A stretch of 64,000 nucleotides of DNA from Actinokineospora terrae (GTDB lineage: Bacteria; Actinomycetota; Actinomycetes; Mycobacteriales; Pseudonocardiaceae), in the NCBI RefSeq assembly GCF_900111175.1, contig NZ_FOGI01000016.1, positions 1 to 64,000 of the forward strand, in the 5' to 3' direction. A program made the position numbers and the translations under genes. Under the pieces are notes generated by a model. It saw only the letters and a list, made by a program, of their open reading frames with translations, did no database searches and was not told where the DNA came from. Shown piece after piece: positions 34,006 through 42,001 of this stretch; positions within the stretch are counted from its first letter, which is position 1; every line of letters begins with the position of its first letter.

Positions 34006-35898
34006 GTGACCGAGCAGGACGTGGCACGGCGGAGCGATGACCAGGTGGTGCTGCAGCGGGTGATCCTGCCCCGCGACACCGACCCGGTGGACGTGCGACC
34101 GCTCTACCTGGACGAGCTGGAGACTGCGCACAGCCACGTGTCCTCGCGCACCGCGGTGACCGTGCCGGTCTCGGCGCGGGTGTCGTTCGCGGCGTTCTTC
34201 AACGCGTTCCCGGCCGGGTACTGGAAGCGCTGGACCAAGGTCACCGAGGTCATCCTGCGGGTGAACCTGCGCGGTGGCGGCCGGATCGACGTGTACCGGT
34301 CCAAGCCCAACGGCGACCAGGCGCACCTGGCCGGGCAGGCCGTGCGCTCCGGCGCCGAGTGGACCACCGCGGAGTTCCGGGTCAGCCTCGCCCCGTTCGA
34401 GGACGGCGGCTGGGTCTGGTTCGACCTGTTCACCGACGACTCGACCCTCGAGCTCGCGGACGCGGTGTGGGCTACCGAGCTGGACCTGCCGCCGGTGAAG
34501 CTGTCCATCGGCACCACCACGTTCAACCGGGTCGACGACTGCGTCGCCTCGCTGCTGGCCCTCGGCGAGGACCCGGCGATCCTGGACGTGGTCACCAAGG
34601 TCTACGTGGCCGACCAGGGCACCCAGAAGATCTCCGGGCACCCGCGCTTCGCCGAGGCCGCCCAGCTGCTCGGGGCCAGGCTCGAGGTCATCGAGCAGGG
34701 CAACCTGGGTGGCTCCGGCGGGTTCAGCCGCGCCTTCTACGAGTCGATCGAGCACTCCGACGTCGACCAGATCCTGCTGATGGACGACGACATCGCCCTG
34801 GAGCCGGACTCGATCCTGCGGGCCAGCGCGTTCGCCAGGGCGGCGACCAGCCCGATGATCGTCGGCTCGCAGATGCTCAACCTGCAGGAGAAGGCCCAGC
34901 TGCACAGCATGGGCGAGGTCGTCGACCTGCACAGCTGCTACTGGCGCCCGGCGCCGGGCGCGGTCACCAAGCACGACTTCGGCGAGGAGTCGCTGCGCGA
35001 GACCCCCGAGCTGCACCGGCGGATCGACTCCAGCTACAACGGCTGGTGGATGTGCCTGTTCCCGCGCGAGATCGTCGAGGCCAACGGCCTGCCGCTGCCG
35101 CTGTTCATCAAGTGGGACGACGCGGAGTACTCGCTGCGCGCGCTGGCCAAGGGGTACCCCACGGTCACCCTGCCCGGCTCCGCGGTCTGGCACATGCCGT
35201 GGACCGACAAGAACGACCTGTCGGACTGGACGGTCTACTTCCACCTGCGCAACCGGCTGGTCGTCGCCGCGCTGCACAGCCCGCACGACCAGCGCGCCGT
35301 GCTGGTCAAGCAGGGCATGCGCAACACCCTGCGCCGCCTGCTGTCGATGGAGTACTCGACGGTCGCGATCGAGATCAAGGCGATCGAGGACTTCCTGGCC
35401 GGTCCCGACCGGCTCTTCGACCTGCTGCCGACCGCCCTGCCGGAGGTCCAGCGCATCCGCAAGCAGTACCCGGACGCGCAGACCCTGGCCTCGGCCAGCC
35501 AGTTCCCGCCGCCGTCGCTGGACGCGGTGCACGCGGAGCGGATGCTGCGGCCGCCGGTGAACCCGGCCAAGATCGCCGCCCAGGCCTCCAAGGCGCTGCT
35601 GCACAACCTGCGCCCCCCGGCCCCGGAGGCGGCTGACCGCCCGCAGGTCAACGTGCCCGCCAGCAGCGCGCTGTGGTTCCTGCTCGGCAACCTGGACAGC
35701 GCCACCGTCTCCAACCCGGACGGCAGCGGGGTCGCCTTCCGCAGACGGGACCCGAAGGTGTTCCGCGAGCTGTCGAAGCAGGCCGCCGCGGCGTACCGGC
35801 GCCTGGCCACCGAGTGGCCCGCCGCCCGCGAGACCTGGCGCGCGGCCATGCCGGAGCTCACCTCGACGGAGTCCTGGCGCAAGGTCTTCGAGAACTAG
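34006..35898 (+). CDS. glfT2: galactofuranosyltransferase GlfT2
   Basis: 630-aa processive bifunctional UDP-Galf transferase that elongates the galactan chain with alternating beta-1,5 and beta-1,6 linkages. It is close in pattern to M. tuberculosis Rv3808c over its full length. It has RVILPRDTDPVDVRPLYLDE in the N-terminal sandwich, NAFPAGYWKRW, FEDGGWVWFD, GTTTFNRVDDC, NLGGSGGFSRAFYE, LLMDDDIALEPDSILR, SSYNGWW, IKWDDAEYSLR and VWHMPW. Catalytic Asp pair, DDD motif and the WHM histidine are all kept. The GTG at 34006 has GGAGGA 7 nt upstream. A mild GC-rich hairpin sits in the 70-bp gap after the paralogue, so the two are probably co-transcribed. Confidence 0.95.
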   Translation: MTEQDVARRSDDQVVLQRVILPRDTDPVDVRPLYLDELETAHSHVSSRTAVTVPVSARVSFAAFFNAFPAGYWKRWTKVTEVILRVNLRGGGRIDVYRSKPNGDQAHLAGQAVRSGAEWTTAEFRVSLAPFEDGGWVWFDLFTDDSTLELADAVWATELDLPPVKLSIGTTTFNRVDDCVASLLALGEDPAILDVVTKVYVADQGTQKISGHPRFAEAAQLLGARLEVIEQGNLGGSGGFSRAFYESIEHSDVDQILLMDDDIALEPDSILRASAFARAATSPMIVGSQMLNLQEKAQLHSMGEVVDLHSCYWRPAPGAVTKHDFGEESLRETPELHRRIDSSYNGWWMCLFPREIVEANGLPLPLFIKWDDAEYSLRALAKGYPTVTLPGSAVWHMPWTDKNDLSDWTVYFHLRNRLVVAALHSPHDQRAVLVKQGMRNTLRRLLSMEYSTVAIEIKAIEDFLAGPDRLFDLLPTALPEVQRIRKQYPDAQTLASASQFPPPSLDAVHAERMLRPPVNPAKIAAQASKALLHNLRPPAPEAADRPQVNVPASSALWFLLGNLDSATVSNPDGSGVAFRRRDPKVFRELSKQAAAAYRRLATEWPAARETWRAAMPELTSTESWRKVFEN

Positions 35899-35913
35899 TC
35901 CGCACGAACTCGG

Positions 35914-35944
35914 CGAGGGCGGTCCCCACCAGGGGCCGCCCTCG
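35914..35944 (+). terminator. glfT2 terminator
   Basis: A GC-rich hairpin with CGAGGGCGG-CCCC arms, a single bulged T and an ACCA loop begins 16 bp past the glfT2 stop codon. It is followed by TGTGCGTTTG. Confidence 0.65.
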
Positions 35945-36127
35945 TGTGCGTTTGCGGCCCGCTCACCGCCCTTCTCGGGCGGTCGAGGGCGAATCGGGCG
36001 GCGGCACCGGGACGGGCGGGGTGCGGGACGCCAGGGCGCTTCTGGGCGCCTTTCCGGGGACCCGCGCACATCTTTCGCCCAATAGGGTGAATTTTCCCGA
36101 CCAGAGCCGACAAGGGTTCGGAAATGG

Positions 36128-36169
36128 CCTGAGGCCCGATCTCCGCCGGAGCGGGGATCGGGCCTCAGG
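36128..36169 (-). terminator. cold-shock gene terminator
   Basis: A perfect 14-bp stem (36128-36141 with 36156-36169) lies 16 bp beyond the minus-strand csp stop codon. It is followed on that strand by CCATTTCC. Confidence 0.8.
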
Positions 36170-36184
36170 TTGCTAGCGTCAAGA

Positions 36185-36388
36185 TCAGAGAGCGCGCACG
36201 CCGGTGGCCTGCGGGCCCTTCTGGCCCTGGCCGATCTCGAACTCGACGCGCTGGTTCTCGTCCAGGGTCTTGAAGCCCGAGCCCTGGATCTCCGAGTAGT
36301 GCACGAAGACGTCGGCGCCGCCGTCGTCCGGCTGGATGAAGCCGAAGCCCTTCTCGGAGTTGAACCACTTCACTGTGCCCTGTGCCAC
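36185..36388 (-). CDS. cspA: cold-shock protein (CspA family)
   Basis: 67-aa single CSD-fold RNA chaperone. RNP1 appears as KGFGFIQ (~13-19) and RNP2 as DVFVHYSEI (~26-34); the protein opens with AQGTVKWFNSEKG. Length and motifs are standard. The GTG start has a strong GAGGAGATAGAC site. The 245-bp region upstream to the next gene provides room for the long 5' leader typical of csp genes. It is monocistronic, bounded by a strong terminator. Confidence 0.97.
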   Translation of the reverse strand: MAQGTVKWFNSEKGFGFIQPDDGGADVFVHYSEIQGSGFKTLDENQRVEFEIGQGQKGPQATGVRAL

Positions 36389-36633
36389 GTCTATCTCCTC
36401 AACAGGTACCGCTTGGCTCTGCGCGGTCGCGCAAACCCATGGTCGGTTTCAGACGGCGACTTCTCCGGCTTGACCTGGAGGAAAACCGCGCGCCCGCAAC
36501 GATCTCTTGCGAGCGTGATCTAACACGTACTCAAGAAAATTCACGACCGGATACAGTCAACCACACACCGCAGCACCCGCGCACCCGCATGCCGGGGGTT
36601 GCGACCAGCCACCCGCTGGGAGACGCTGTCAAG

Positions 36634-36990
36634 GTGAGCGAGCTCGCCAGTGACAACACCGAGTCCATCGCACTCCGCCTCGATGATGTCGGCGTATCCG
36701 TCGACCTGCCGAGGCCAGCCAATGTGGGTGACCAGGTCCAAGGCGTCCCGTACCGACCGGTCGAGTTCCGCGACGACGACCTGCCCACCGCGCTCGAGCG
36801 GGCGGCGTCCTGGCTGCGGCGCACCCAGGACTGGCTCGGCGAACCGGTCGACGTGATCGCCATCCACCTCGACTACGACGACCGCGAGGGCAGGCCGTAC
36901 TACGACGTCAAGCTGCTCTGCAACGACGAGGACCTGGCAGGGGCCCCGATCGCCCTGCGCGAACACCTGGCCCGCGGCAGCGAGGTCTGA
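36634..36990 (+). CDS. hypothetical acidic protein
   Basis: About 118 aa, no recognised family. It is soluble and acidic, with a beta-rich first half (ESIALRLDDVGVSVDLP), a helix rich in Ala/Trp/Arg (LPTALERAASWLRRTQDWLG) and a strand pair (DVIAIHLDYDDREGRPYYDVKLLCN). The GTG at 36634 with GGGAGA 10 nt upstream is my preferred start; an ATG at 36589 would add 15 residues. Third-position GC bias is strong, which supports coding. It is divergent from the cold-shock gene and followed by a bidirectional hairpin. Confidence 0.65.
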   Translation: MSELASDNTESIALRLDDVGVSVDLPRPANVGDQVQGVPYRPVEFRDDDLPTALERAASWLRRTQDWLGEPVDVIAIHLDYDDREGRPYYDVKLLCNDEDLAGAPIALREHLARGSEV

Positions 36991-36999
36991 CCCACCGGC

Positions 37000-37029
37000 A
37001 CGCCCCGTCCCGCCACCGGGACGGGGCGT
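37000..37029. terminator. bidirectional terminator
   Basis: A perfect 12-bp stem (37000-37011 with 37018-37029) and a 6-nt loop GCCACC lie in the 46-bp gap between two convergent genes. Confidence 0.8.
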
Positions 37030-37036
37030 CGGCCCG

Positions 37037-37852
37037 CTAGAACCAGCGCTCCAAGACCTGCGCCACCCCGTCCTCGGAGTTCGGCGCCGTCACCTCGTCC
37101 GCCGCGGCCTTGACGTCGTCGTGGGCGTTGGCCATCGCCACCCCGTGCCCGGCCCAGCGCAGCATCTCGATGTCGTTGGGCATGTCCCCGAAGGCGATCA
37201 CCGACGCCCGCGGCACCCCGGTCAGCTCGGCCACCTCGGCCAGCCCCTTGGCCTTGGTCACACCCGGCGCGGAGACCTCCAGCAGGCCCAGGTTCGTCGA
37301 ATACGTCACATCGACGCTGTCGCCGAGCAGTTCGCGGGCCGCGAACAGCATCTCGGCGCTGGTCATCCCCGCGTGCCGCACCAGCAGCTTCACCGCGGGG
37401 CGGCCGAGCACCTCGGCGCGGGAGGCGACGGTCAGCTCGTCGACTGCGTCGCCCCACGGGTTCGAGTAGCGCTGCTCCGCGGCGTACGGGGCCTCCAGGT
37501 GCGGCCCGCCGACCACGACCCGCTCGGTCGCGAACGCGGCACCGGGGATCGCCCGGTCCAGCACGTGCGCCACGTCGTGCAGCTGGACCGGGTCCAACTG
37601 GTGTGCCGAGACCACATAGCCGGTGCTGATGTCGTAGATGATCGCCCCATTGGCGCAGACCGCGTACCCGTCCAGCCCCGCGCTGTCGGACACCGGCGGG
37701 ATCCACCGCGGCGGACGCCCGCTGACCAGCACGAACGGCGTCCCGGTCGCGACAACCCTGGCGATCACCCCCACCGTGCGGTCGGTCACCCGCTCCAGCG
37801 GGCCGAGCAGCGTTCCATCGATGTCGGAGGCGACGAGCCGGGGCGAGTCCAC
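37037..37852 (-). CDS. HAD-superfamily Cof-type hydrolase
   Basis: 271-aa phosphatase of the Cof/HAD-IIB group. Motif I is ASDIDGTLLG (nucleophile Asp ~9), motif II FVLVSGRPP, and motif III/IV is KGLAEVAELTG followed by VIAFGDMPNDIEMLRWAG (metal-binding Asp pair). A cap domain fills residues ~85-185. Likely substrates are small phosphorylated metabolites or sugar phosphates; specificity is not readable. M. tuberculosis has a comparable HAD gene (Rv3813c) close to glf-glfT2, so the linkage is conserved. Confidence 0.9.
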   Translation of the reverse strand: MDSPRLVASDIDGTLLGPLERVTDRTVGVIARVVATGTPFVLVSGRPPRWIPPVSDSAGLDGYAVCANGAIIYDISTGYVVSAHQLDPVQLHDVAHVLDRAIPGAAFATERVVVGGPHLEAPYAAEQRYSNPWGDAVDELTVASRAEVLGRPAVKLLVRHAGMTSAEMLFAARELLGDSVDVTYSTNLGLLEVSAPGVTKAKGLAEVAELTGVPRASVIAFGDMPNDIEMLRWAGHGVAMANAHDDVKAAADEVTAPNSEDGVAQVLERWF

Positions 37853-37920
37853 GCGCCCATCCTCCCGGACCCGTCGACCCGGTTCCGGTGGCCTTCGTTA
37901 CCCCCGGGTCGGGCTGCCGC

Positions 37921-37926
37921 TAGGTT
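37921..37926 (+). promoter_or_regulatory. -10 box for the leaderless LLM oxidoreductase gene
   Basis: TAGGTT ends 6 nt before the GTG at 37933. There is no Shine-Dalgarno sequence, so transcription and translation probably start together. Confidence 0.45.
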
Positions 37927-37932
37927 CGCCTG

Positions 37933-38919
37933 GTGCGCGTAGGAATTGTCATTCTCCCCGAGCATCGCTGGTGGGCGGCCGAACCGAAGTGGCGCGGAGC
38001 CGAGGAATACGGCTTCGACCACGCCTGGACCTACGACCACCTCGGGTGGCGGAGCCTGGTCGACGGCCCCTGGTTCGACTCGGTCCCCACCCTGACCGCG
38101 GCGGCGATGGTGACCTCCGAGATCCGGCTCGGCACCTTCGTCGTCTCCCCCAACTTCCGCCACCCGGTGCCGCTGGCCAGACAGGCGCTGGCCATCGACG
38201 ACATCTCCGACGGCCGGTTCATGCTCGGCCTCGGGTCCGGGGCCAGCGGCCTCGGCCAGTACGACCGCCAGGCCATGGGGCACGGCGGTGAGGACACCAC
38301 CCAGGCCCAGGTCGCCGACCGCTTCGCCGAGTTCGTCGAACTCTCCGACGCGCTGCTCACCGGGCCGAAGACCACCTTCACCGGCGAGTACTACCGGACC
38401 GAGGACGCCAGGAACGCCCCCGGCTGCGTGCAGCGGCCCCGGGTGCCGTTCCTGATCGCCGCGAACGGCCCCAAGGCGATGGGCCTCGCGGCCCGCTTCG
38501 GCCAGGGCTGGGTCACCACCGGGCGCCCCGGCGGCGCCGAGACCGTGGCCGCCTGGTGGGCCGACGTGGCCAAGCGGGCCGCCCGGTTCGACCGGGCGCT
38601 CGAGGAGATCGGCCGCGACCCCTCGACCATCGACAGGTACGTCAGCGTCGACGCCTCGCCGCTGTTCGCCCTGGAGAGCGTCGAGGCGTTCACCGAGCAC
38701 GTCAGCCGGGCCCGCGACACCGGGTTCACCGACGTCGTCATCCACTGGCCCCGGCCGGACGGGCCGTACGCGGGCCGCGAACTGGTGCTCGAAGAGGTCG
38801 CCGCCGACGTGCTGCCGCTGCTGGGCGGTAGGGCTACCCGCCGCGACGCCGACAACTCCGCGAACCCGGGCAACGGGTCCGGGGTGTCAGGCGTCCGAGA
38901 AGGCGGGGGAGGGAAATAG
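37933..38919 (+). CDS. LLM-class flavin-dependent oxidoreductase
   Basis: 328-aa TIM-barrel enzyme of the luciferase-like monooxygenase/F420-dependent family. It starts VGIVILPEHRWWAAE and contains EEYGFDHAWTYDHLGW, followed by IRLGTFVVSPNFRHP and the conserved GRFMLGLGSGASG. Later comes RVPFLIAANGPKAMGLAARFGQGW. F420 rather than FMN is plausible in an actinobacterium, but the sequence does not decide this. The last ~25 residues are Gly/Asn-rich and probably disordered. A strong hairpin follows before glf. Substrate unknown. Confidence 0.88.
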   Translation: MRVGIVILPEHRWWAAEPKWRGAEEYGFDHAWTYDHLGWRSLVDGPWFDSVPTLTAAAMVTSEIRLGTFVVSPNFRHPVPLARQALAIDDISDGRFMLGLGSGASGLGQYDRQAMGHGGEDTTQAQVADRFAEFVELSDALLTGPKTTFTGEYYRTEDARNAPGCVQRPRVPFLIAANGPKAMGLAARFGQGWVTTGRPGGAETVAAWWADVAKRAARFDRALEEIGRDPSTIDRYVSVDASPLFALESVEAFTEHVSRARDTGFTDVVIHWPRPDGPYAGRELVLEEVAADVLPLLGGRATRRDADNSANPGNGSGVSGVREGGGGK

Positions 38920-38926
38920 GGGGGAA

Positions 38927-38968
38927 CGATCGGCCCCGGCGCCCGGGGGAGGACGCCGGGGCCGATCG
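38927..38968 (+). terminator. terminator between the LLM gene and glf
   Basis: A perfect 15-bp stem (38927-38941 with 38954-38968) and a 12-nt purine-rich loop lie 7 bp after the LLM stop codon. There is no U-tract. Confidence 0.7.
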
Positions 38969-39026
38969 CCGTCCCCGGCCCGGGAGTGATCCGTGCCTCG
39001 CCGTCAAGCGAAATCCGGTGCGCGGG

Positions 39027-39032
39027 TAGCCT
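39027..39032 (+). promoter_or_regulatory. -10 box for leaderless glf
   Basis: TAGCCT ends 8 nt before the GTG at 39041, without a ribosome site. This supports 39041 over the in-frame GTG at 38993 as the start of glf. Confidence 0.5.
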
Positions 39033-39040
39033 GGCCCACC

Positions 39041-40258
39041 GTGAGCGCGGTTGCAGAAACCAGTGATGACAACTACGACGGGTACGACCTGGTCATCGTC
39101 GGGTCCGGGTTCTTCGGCCTGACGATCGCCGAGCGGACGGCGACCCAACTGGACAAGCGGGTGCTCGTCCTCGAACGCCGCCCGCACATCGGCGGCAACG
39201 CCTACTCGGAGAACGAGCCGGAGACCGGCATCGAGGTGCACCGCTACGGCGCGCACCTGTTCCACACCTCGAACAAGCGGGTGTGGGACTACGTGAACCA
39301 GTTCACCGAGTTCACCGACTACCAGCACCGGGTGTTCGGCAAGTACCAGGGCCAGGTCTACGCCCTGCCGATGAACCTGGCGCTGATCAACACCTTCTTC
39401 GGCAAGTCGCACACCCCGGACGAGGCGCGGGCGCTCATCGCCGAGCAGTCCAGCGAGATCGCCACCGACGAGGCCAAGAACCTCGAGGAGAAGGCGGTCT
39501 CGCTGATCGGACGACCGCTCTACGAGGCGTTCATCCGCGGCTACACCGCCAAGCAGTGGCAGACCGACCCGAAGGAACTGGCGCCGTCGATCATCACCCG
39601 GCTGCCGGTGCGCTACAACTTCAACAACCGGTACTTCAACGACACCTACGAGGGCCTGCCCGTCGACGGGTACACCGCGTGGCTGGAGAAGATGGCCGCG
39701 CACCCGAACATCGACGTGCGCCTCGACGTCGACTACTTCGACGTGCGGGACCGGATCCCGGCAGGCACCCCGACCGTCTACACCGGACCGCTGGACCGGT
39801 ACTTCGACTACTCCGCCGGTCGGTTGAGCTGGCGCACGGTCGACCTCGAGGTGGAGGTCCTGCCGATCGGCGACTTCCAGGGCACCTCGGTCATGAACTA
39901 CAACGACCAGGACGTGCCCTACACCCGGGTGCACGAGTTCCGGCACTTCCACCCGGAGCGCACGCACTACCCGACCGACAAGACGGTGATCGTCAAGGAG
40001 TACTCGCGCGCCGCCGAGGACGACGACGAGCCGTACTACCCGATCAACACCGCCGAGGACCGCACCAAGCTGGCCCGCTACCGCGACCTGGCCAAGGGTG
40101 AAGCGGCCACGAAGAACGTCATCTTCGGCGGTAGGCTCGGCACCTACCAGTACCTCGACATGCACATGGCGATCGGCTCCGCGCTGTCGGTTTTCGACAA
40201 CAAGGTGGCCCCCCACCTGCGTGACGGCGCCCCGCTCGACGGCTCGATCGACGTCTAG
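39041..40258 (+). CDS. glf: UDP-galactopyranose mutase
   Basis: 405-aa flavoenzyme converting UDP-galactopyranose to UDP-galactofuranose, the donor for GlfT1 and GlfT2. The FAD-binding motif LVIVGSGFFGLTIAER is at ~16-31, then RRPHIGGNAYSE and the active-site HRYGAHLFHTS. Later motifs include EAFIRGYTAKQW, RLPVRYNFNNRYFND, YTGPLDRYFDY and the C-terminal GRLGTYQYLDMHMAIGSAL (Arg and Asp for FAD/UDP). All conserved positions that I can align to bacterial Glf are present. It leads a run with PAP2 and ubiA genes, all serving arabinogalactan precursor supply. Confidence 0.97.
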   Translation: MSAVAETSDDNYDGYDLVIVGSGFFGLTIAERTATQLDKRVLVLERRPHIGGNAYSENEPETGIEVHRYGAHLFHTSNKRVWDYVNQFTEFTDYQHRVFGKYQGQVYALPMNLALINTFFGKSHTPDEARALIAEQSSEIATDEAKNLEEKAVSLIGRPLYEAFIRGYTAKQWQTDPKELAPSIITRLPVRYNFNNRYFNDTYEGLPVDGYTAWLEKMAAHPNIDVRLDVDYFDVRDRIPAGTPTVYTGPLDRYFDYSAGRLSWRTVDLEVEVLPIGDFQGTSVMNYNDQDVPYTRVHEFRHFHPERTHYPTDKTVIVKEYSRAAEDDDEPYYPINTAEDRTKLARYRDLAKGEAATKNVIFGGRLGTYQYLDMHMAIGSALSVFDNKVAPHLRDGAPLDGSIDV

Positions 40259-40324
40259 GCGAAACACCGCGGCTGCTCCCCCGATGCTCTGTCGGGGGAA
40301 CACCACGACTGGGAGGAAAGCCAA

Positions 40325-40849
40325 GTGGACCGCAGCGCGTCCGCGGCCGGGCGGGAGACCGCCGCACTGAGCCGCGTGCAGAGCGCCATCGGCACGCCGC
40401 CGGTGGTGAAAGCGGCCAGGGGGTTGTCCCTGTTCGGCGAGCACAGCGCGGGCTGGTTCGCGCTCGGCCTGCTCGGCGCCGCCGTCGACAAGGACCGGCG
40501 CAAGGACTGGCTGGTCGCCGCAGGCGGGGTGGTCGCAGCGCACGCCGCGTCGATCGCCATCAAGCGCGTGGTGCGCAGGCCCCGCCCCGACGACCCGTCG
40601 GTGCAGGTCCTGGTCGGCACGCCGAGCAAGCTCAGCTTCCCGTCCTCGCACGCCACCTCCACCACCGCGGCCGCCGTGTTGTTCTCCGGGCTGACCGGCC
40701 GCAAGCTGGTCCCGGTGCTCGTCCCGCCGATGCTGCTCTCGCGGCTCGTGCTCGGCGTGCACTACCCGACCGACGTGCTCGCGGGCTCCGCCCTCGGCGC
40801 CGTCGTCGGCGGGCTGCTGCGGCGCAAGCTCCGGGGAGGCAAGCGGTGA
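40325..40849 (+). CDS. PAP2 phosphatase, decaprenyl-phosphoryl-phosphoribose phosphatase (Rv3807c-like)
   Basis: 174-aa membrane PAP2 phosphatase. The three signature motifs are visible: K-R-V-V-R-R-P-R-P (KxxxxxxRP), FPSSHATSTTAAA (PSGH-type) and SRLVLGVHYPTDVLAG (SRxxxxxHxxxD). In M. tuberculosis the homologue next to ubiA is linked to dephosphorylating decaprenyl-phosphoryl-5-phosphoribose. The GTG start has GGGAGGAAAG upstream, and the 3' end overlaps ubiA by 4 nt, so the phosphatase and transferase are coupled as in mycobacteria. Confidence 0.9.
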   Translation: MDRSASAAGRETAALSRVQSAIGTPPVVKAARGLSLFGEHSAGWFALGLLGAAVDKDRRKDWLVAAGGVVAAHAASIAIKRVVRRPRPDDPSVQVLVGTPSKLSFPSSHATSTTAAAVLFSGLTGRKLVPVLVPPMLLSRLVLGVHYPTDVLAGSALGAVVGGLLRRKLRGGKR

Positions 40850-41772
40850 GCGACCAGGCGACCGAACACCGGACCGAGTCGGCGACCCCCACCGCGCGCC
40901 CCGGCGTGCTCGCCGGGCTGCTGCGCACCGCGCGGCCCCGGCAGTGGGTCAAGAACGTCCTCGTGCTGGCGGCCCCGTTCACCGCCAACCGCATCTTCGA
41001 GCAGGACGTGCTGGTCGCGGCCGTGATCGCGTTCGCGTCCTTCTGCCTGGTGTCCTCCTCGGTCTACCTGGTCAACGACGCCATCGACGTCGCGGCCGAC
41101 CGCGAGCACCCGACCAAGCGCAACCGCCCGATCGCCTCGGGCATCGTCCCGGTGCGGTTGGCGTACGCGGCCGCGGTCGTGCTGTTCCTCGGCTCCCTCG
41201 GGGTGAGCCTGCTCGCCGGGTGGCAGCTGACGGTGGTGCTCGCGGTGTACGCCGCGGTGCAGCTGGGCTACTGCCTCGGCCTCAAGCACCAGCCGGTCAT
41301 CGACCTGTGCATCGTCGCCTCCGGCTTCCTGCTGCGCTCGATCGCCGGTGGTGTCGCGGCCGGCATCCCGCTCTCGCAGTGGTTCCTGCTGGTCACCGCG
41401 TTCGGCTCGCTGTTCATGGTCTCCGGCAAGCGCTACGCCGAGATCGTGCTGTTCGAGAAGACCGGCGCCAAGATCCGCGCGTCGCTGTCGAAGTACTCGT
41501 CGAGCTACCTGCGCTTCGTGTGGGCCACCGCGGCCGCCGTCATGATCACCACCTACTCGCTGTGGGCCTTCGAGATCCGCGAGCGCAACCCGCACAACTC
41601 GGTCTGGGCGGTCATCTCCATCGTCCCGTTCGTCATCGCCGTCCTCCGCTACGCCGTCGACGTCGACGGCGGCCACGCGGGCACCCCGGAGGACATCGCC
41701 CTCAAGGACCGGGTGCTCCAGGTCCTAGGCCTGTCCTGGGTGGCCTGCCTAGCCCTGTCGATCTACCTGTAG
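40846..41772 (+). CDS. ubiA: decaprenyl-phosphate phosphoribosyltransferase (UbiA family, Rv3806c-like)
   Basis: 308-aa polytopic UbiA prenyltransferase that transfers 5-phosphoribose from PRPP to decaprenyl phosphate, the first step to decaprenyl-phosphoryl-arabinose. Motif 1 is YLVNDAIDVAADREHPTKRNRPIASG (two Asp for metal/PRPP), given here by its landmarks NDxxDxxxDRxHPTKRxRP. The second Asp-rich segment is the YAEIVLFEKTGAK loop after GKR. Early residues R-P-R-Q-W-V-K-N are typical of this branch. Nine helices are visible. The start is GTG, coupled to the PAP2 gene by GTGA overlap. A structured inverted-repeat element lies 66 bp downstream. Confidence 0.95.
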   Translation: MSDQATEHRTESATPTARPGVLAGLLRTARPRQWVKNVLVLAAPFTANRIFEQDVLVAAVIAFASFCLVSSSVYLVNDAIDVAADREHPTKRNRPIASGIVPVRLAYAAAVVLFLGSLGVSLLAGWQLTVVLAVYAAVQLGYCLGLKHQPVIDLCIVASGFLLRSIAGGVAAGIPLSQWFLLVTAFGSLFMVSGKRYAEIVLFEKTGAKIRASLSKYSSSYLRFVWATAAAVMITTYSLWAFEIRERNPHNSVWAVISIVPFVIAVLRYAVDVDGGHAGTPEDIALKDRVLQVLGLSWVACLALSIYL

Positions 41773-41838
41773 CGCTTCCCCGCTCAACTGGCGAACTCCA
41801 CGCATCCTGACTGCTTCCAGCCCCTCCACACGAACACT

Positions 41839-41981
41839 GCTCGATGGGGCGAACTTGTTTTGTGTGGGGTGGCACCCTCCGTAAGCTCGCCGCGCGGGGA
41901 GGGCCGCTTTTCAGGCCCCGCCTTTGTGCTCTTCCCAGGAGGGTGCAGGGGCCCGCGCAAAACAAGTTCGCCCCATCGAGC
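41839..41981. repeat. inverted-repeat element A (26-bp termini)
   Basis: 143 bp with termini 41839-41864 and 41956-41981, reverse complements at 25 of 26 positions (outer ends GCTCGATGGGGCGAAC and GTTCGCCCCATCGAGC). Inner arms GCACCCTCC and GGAGGGTGC also pair, so the whole element folds as a long hairpin on either strand. The centre has CTTTTC, GGCCCC and CTTTG blocks. It fills the gap between convergent ubiA and the SARP gene. A related copy lies at 53970-54114 in the opposite orientation. It could be a terminator, a MITE-like element or a structured RNA. Confidence 0.85.
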
Positions 41982-42001
41982 CCACCACCCCACCCCCGCC
42001 C

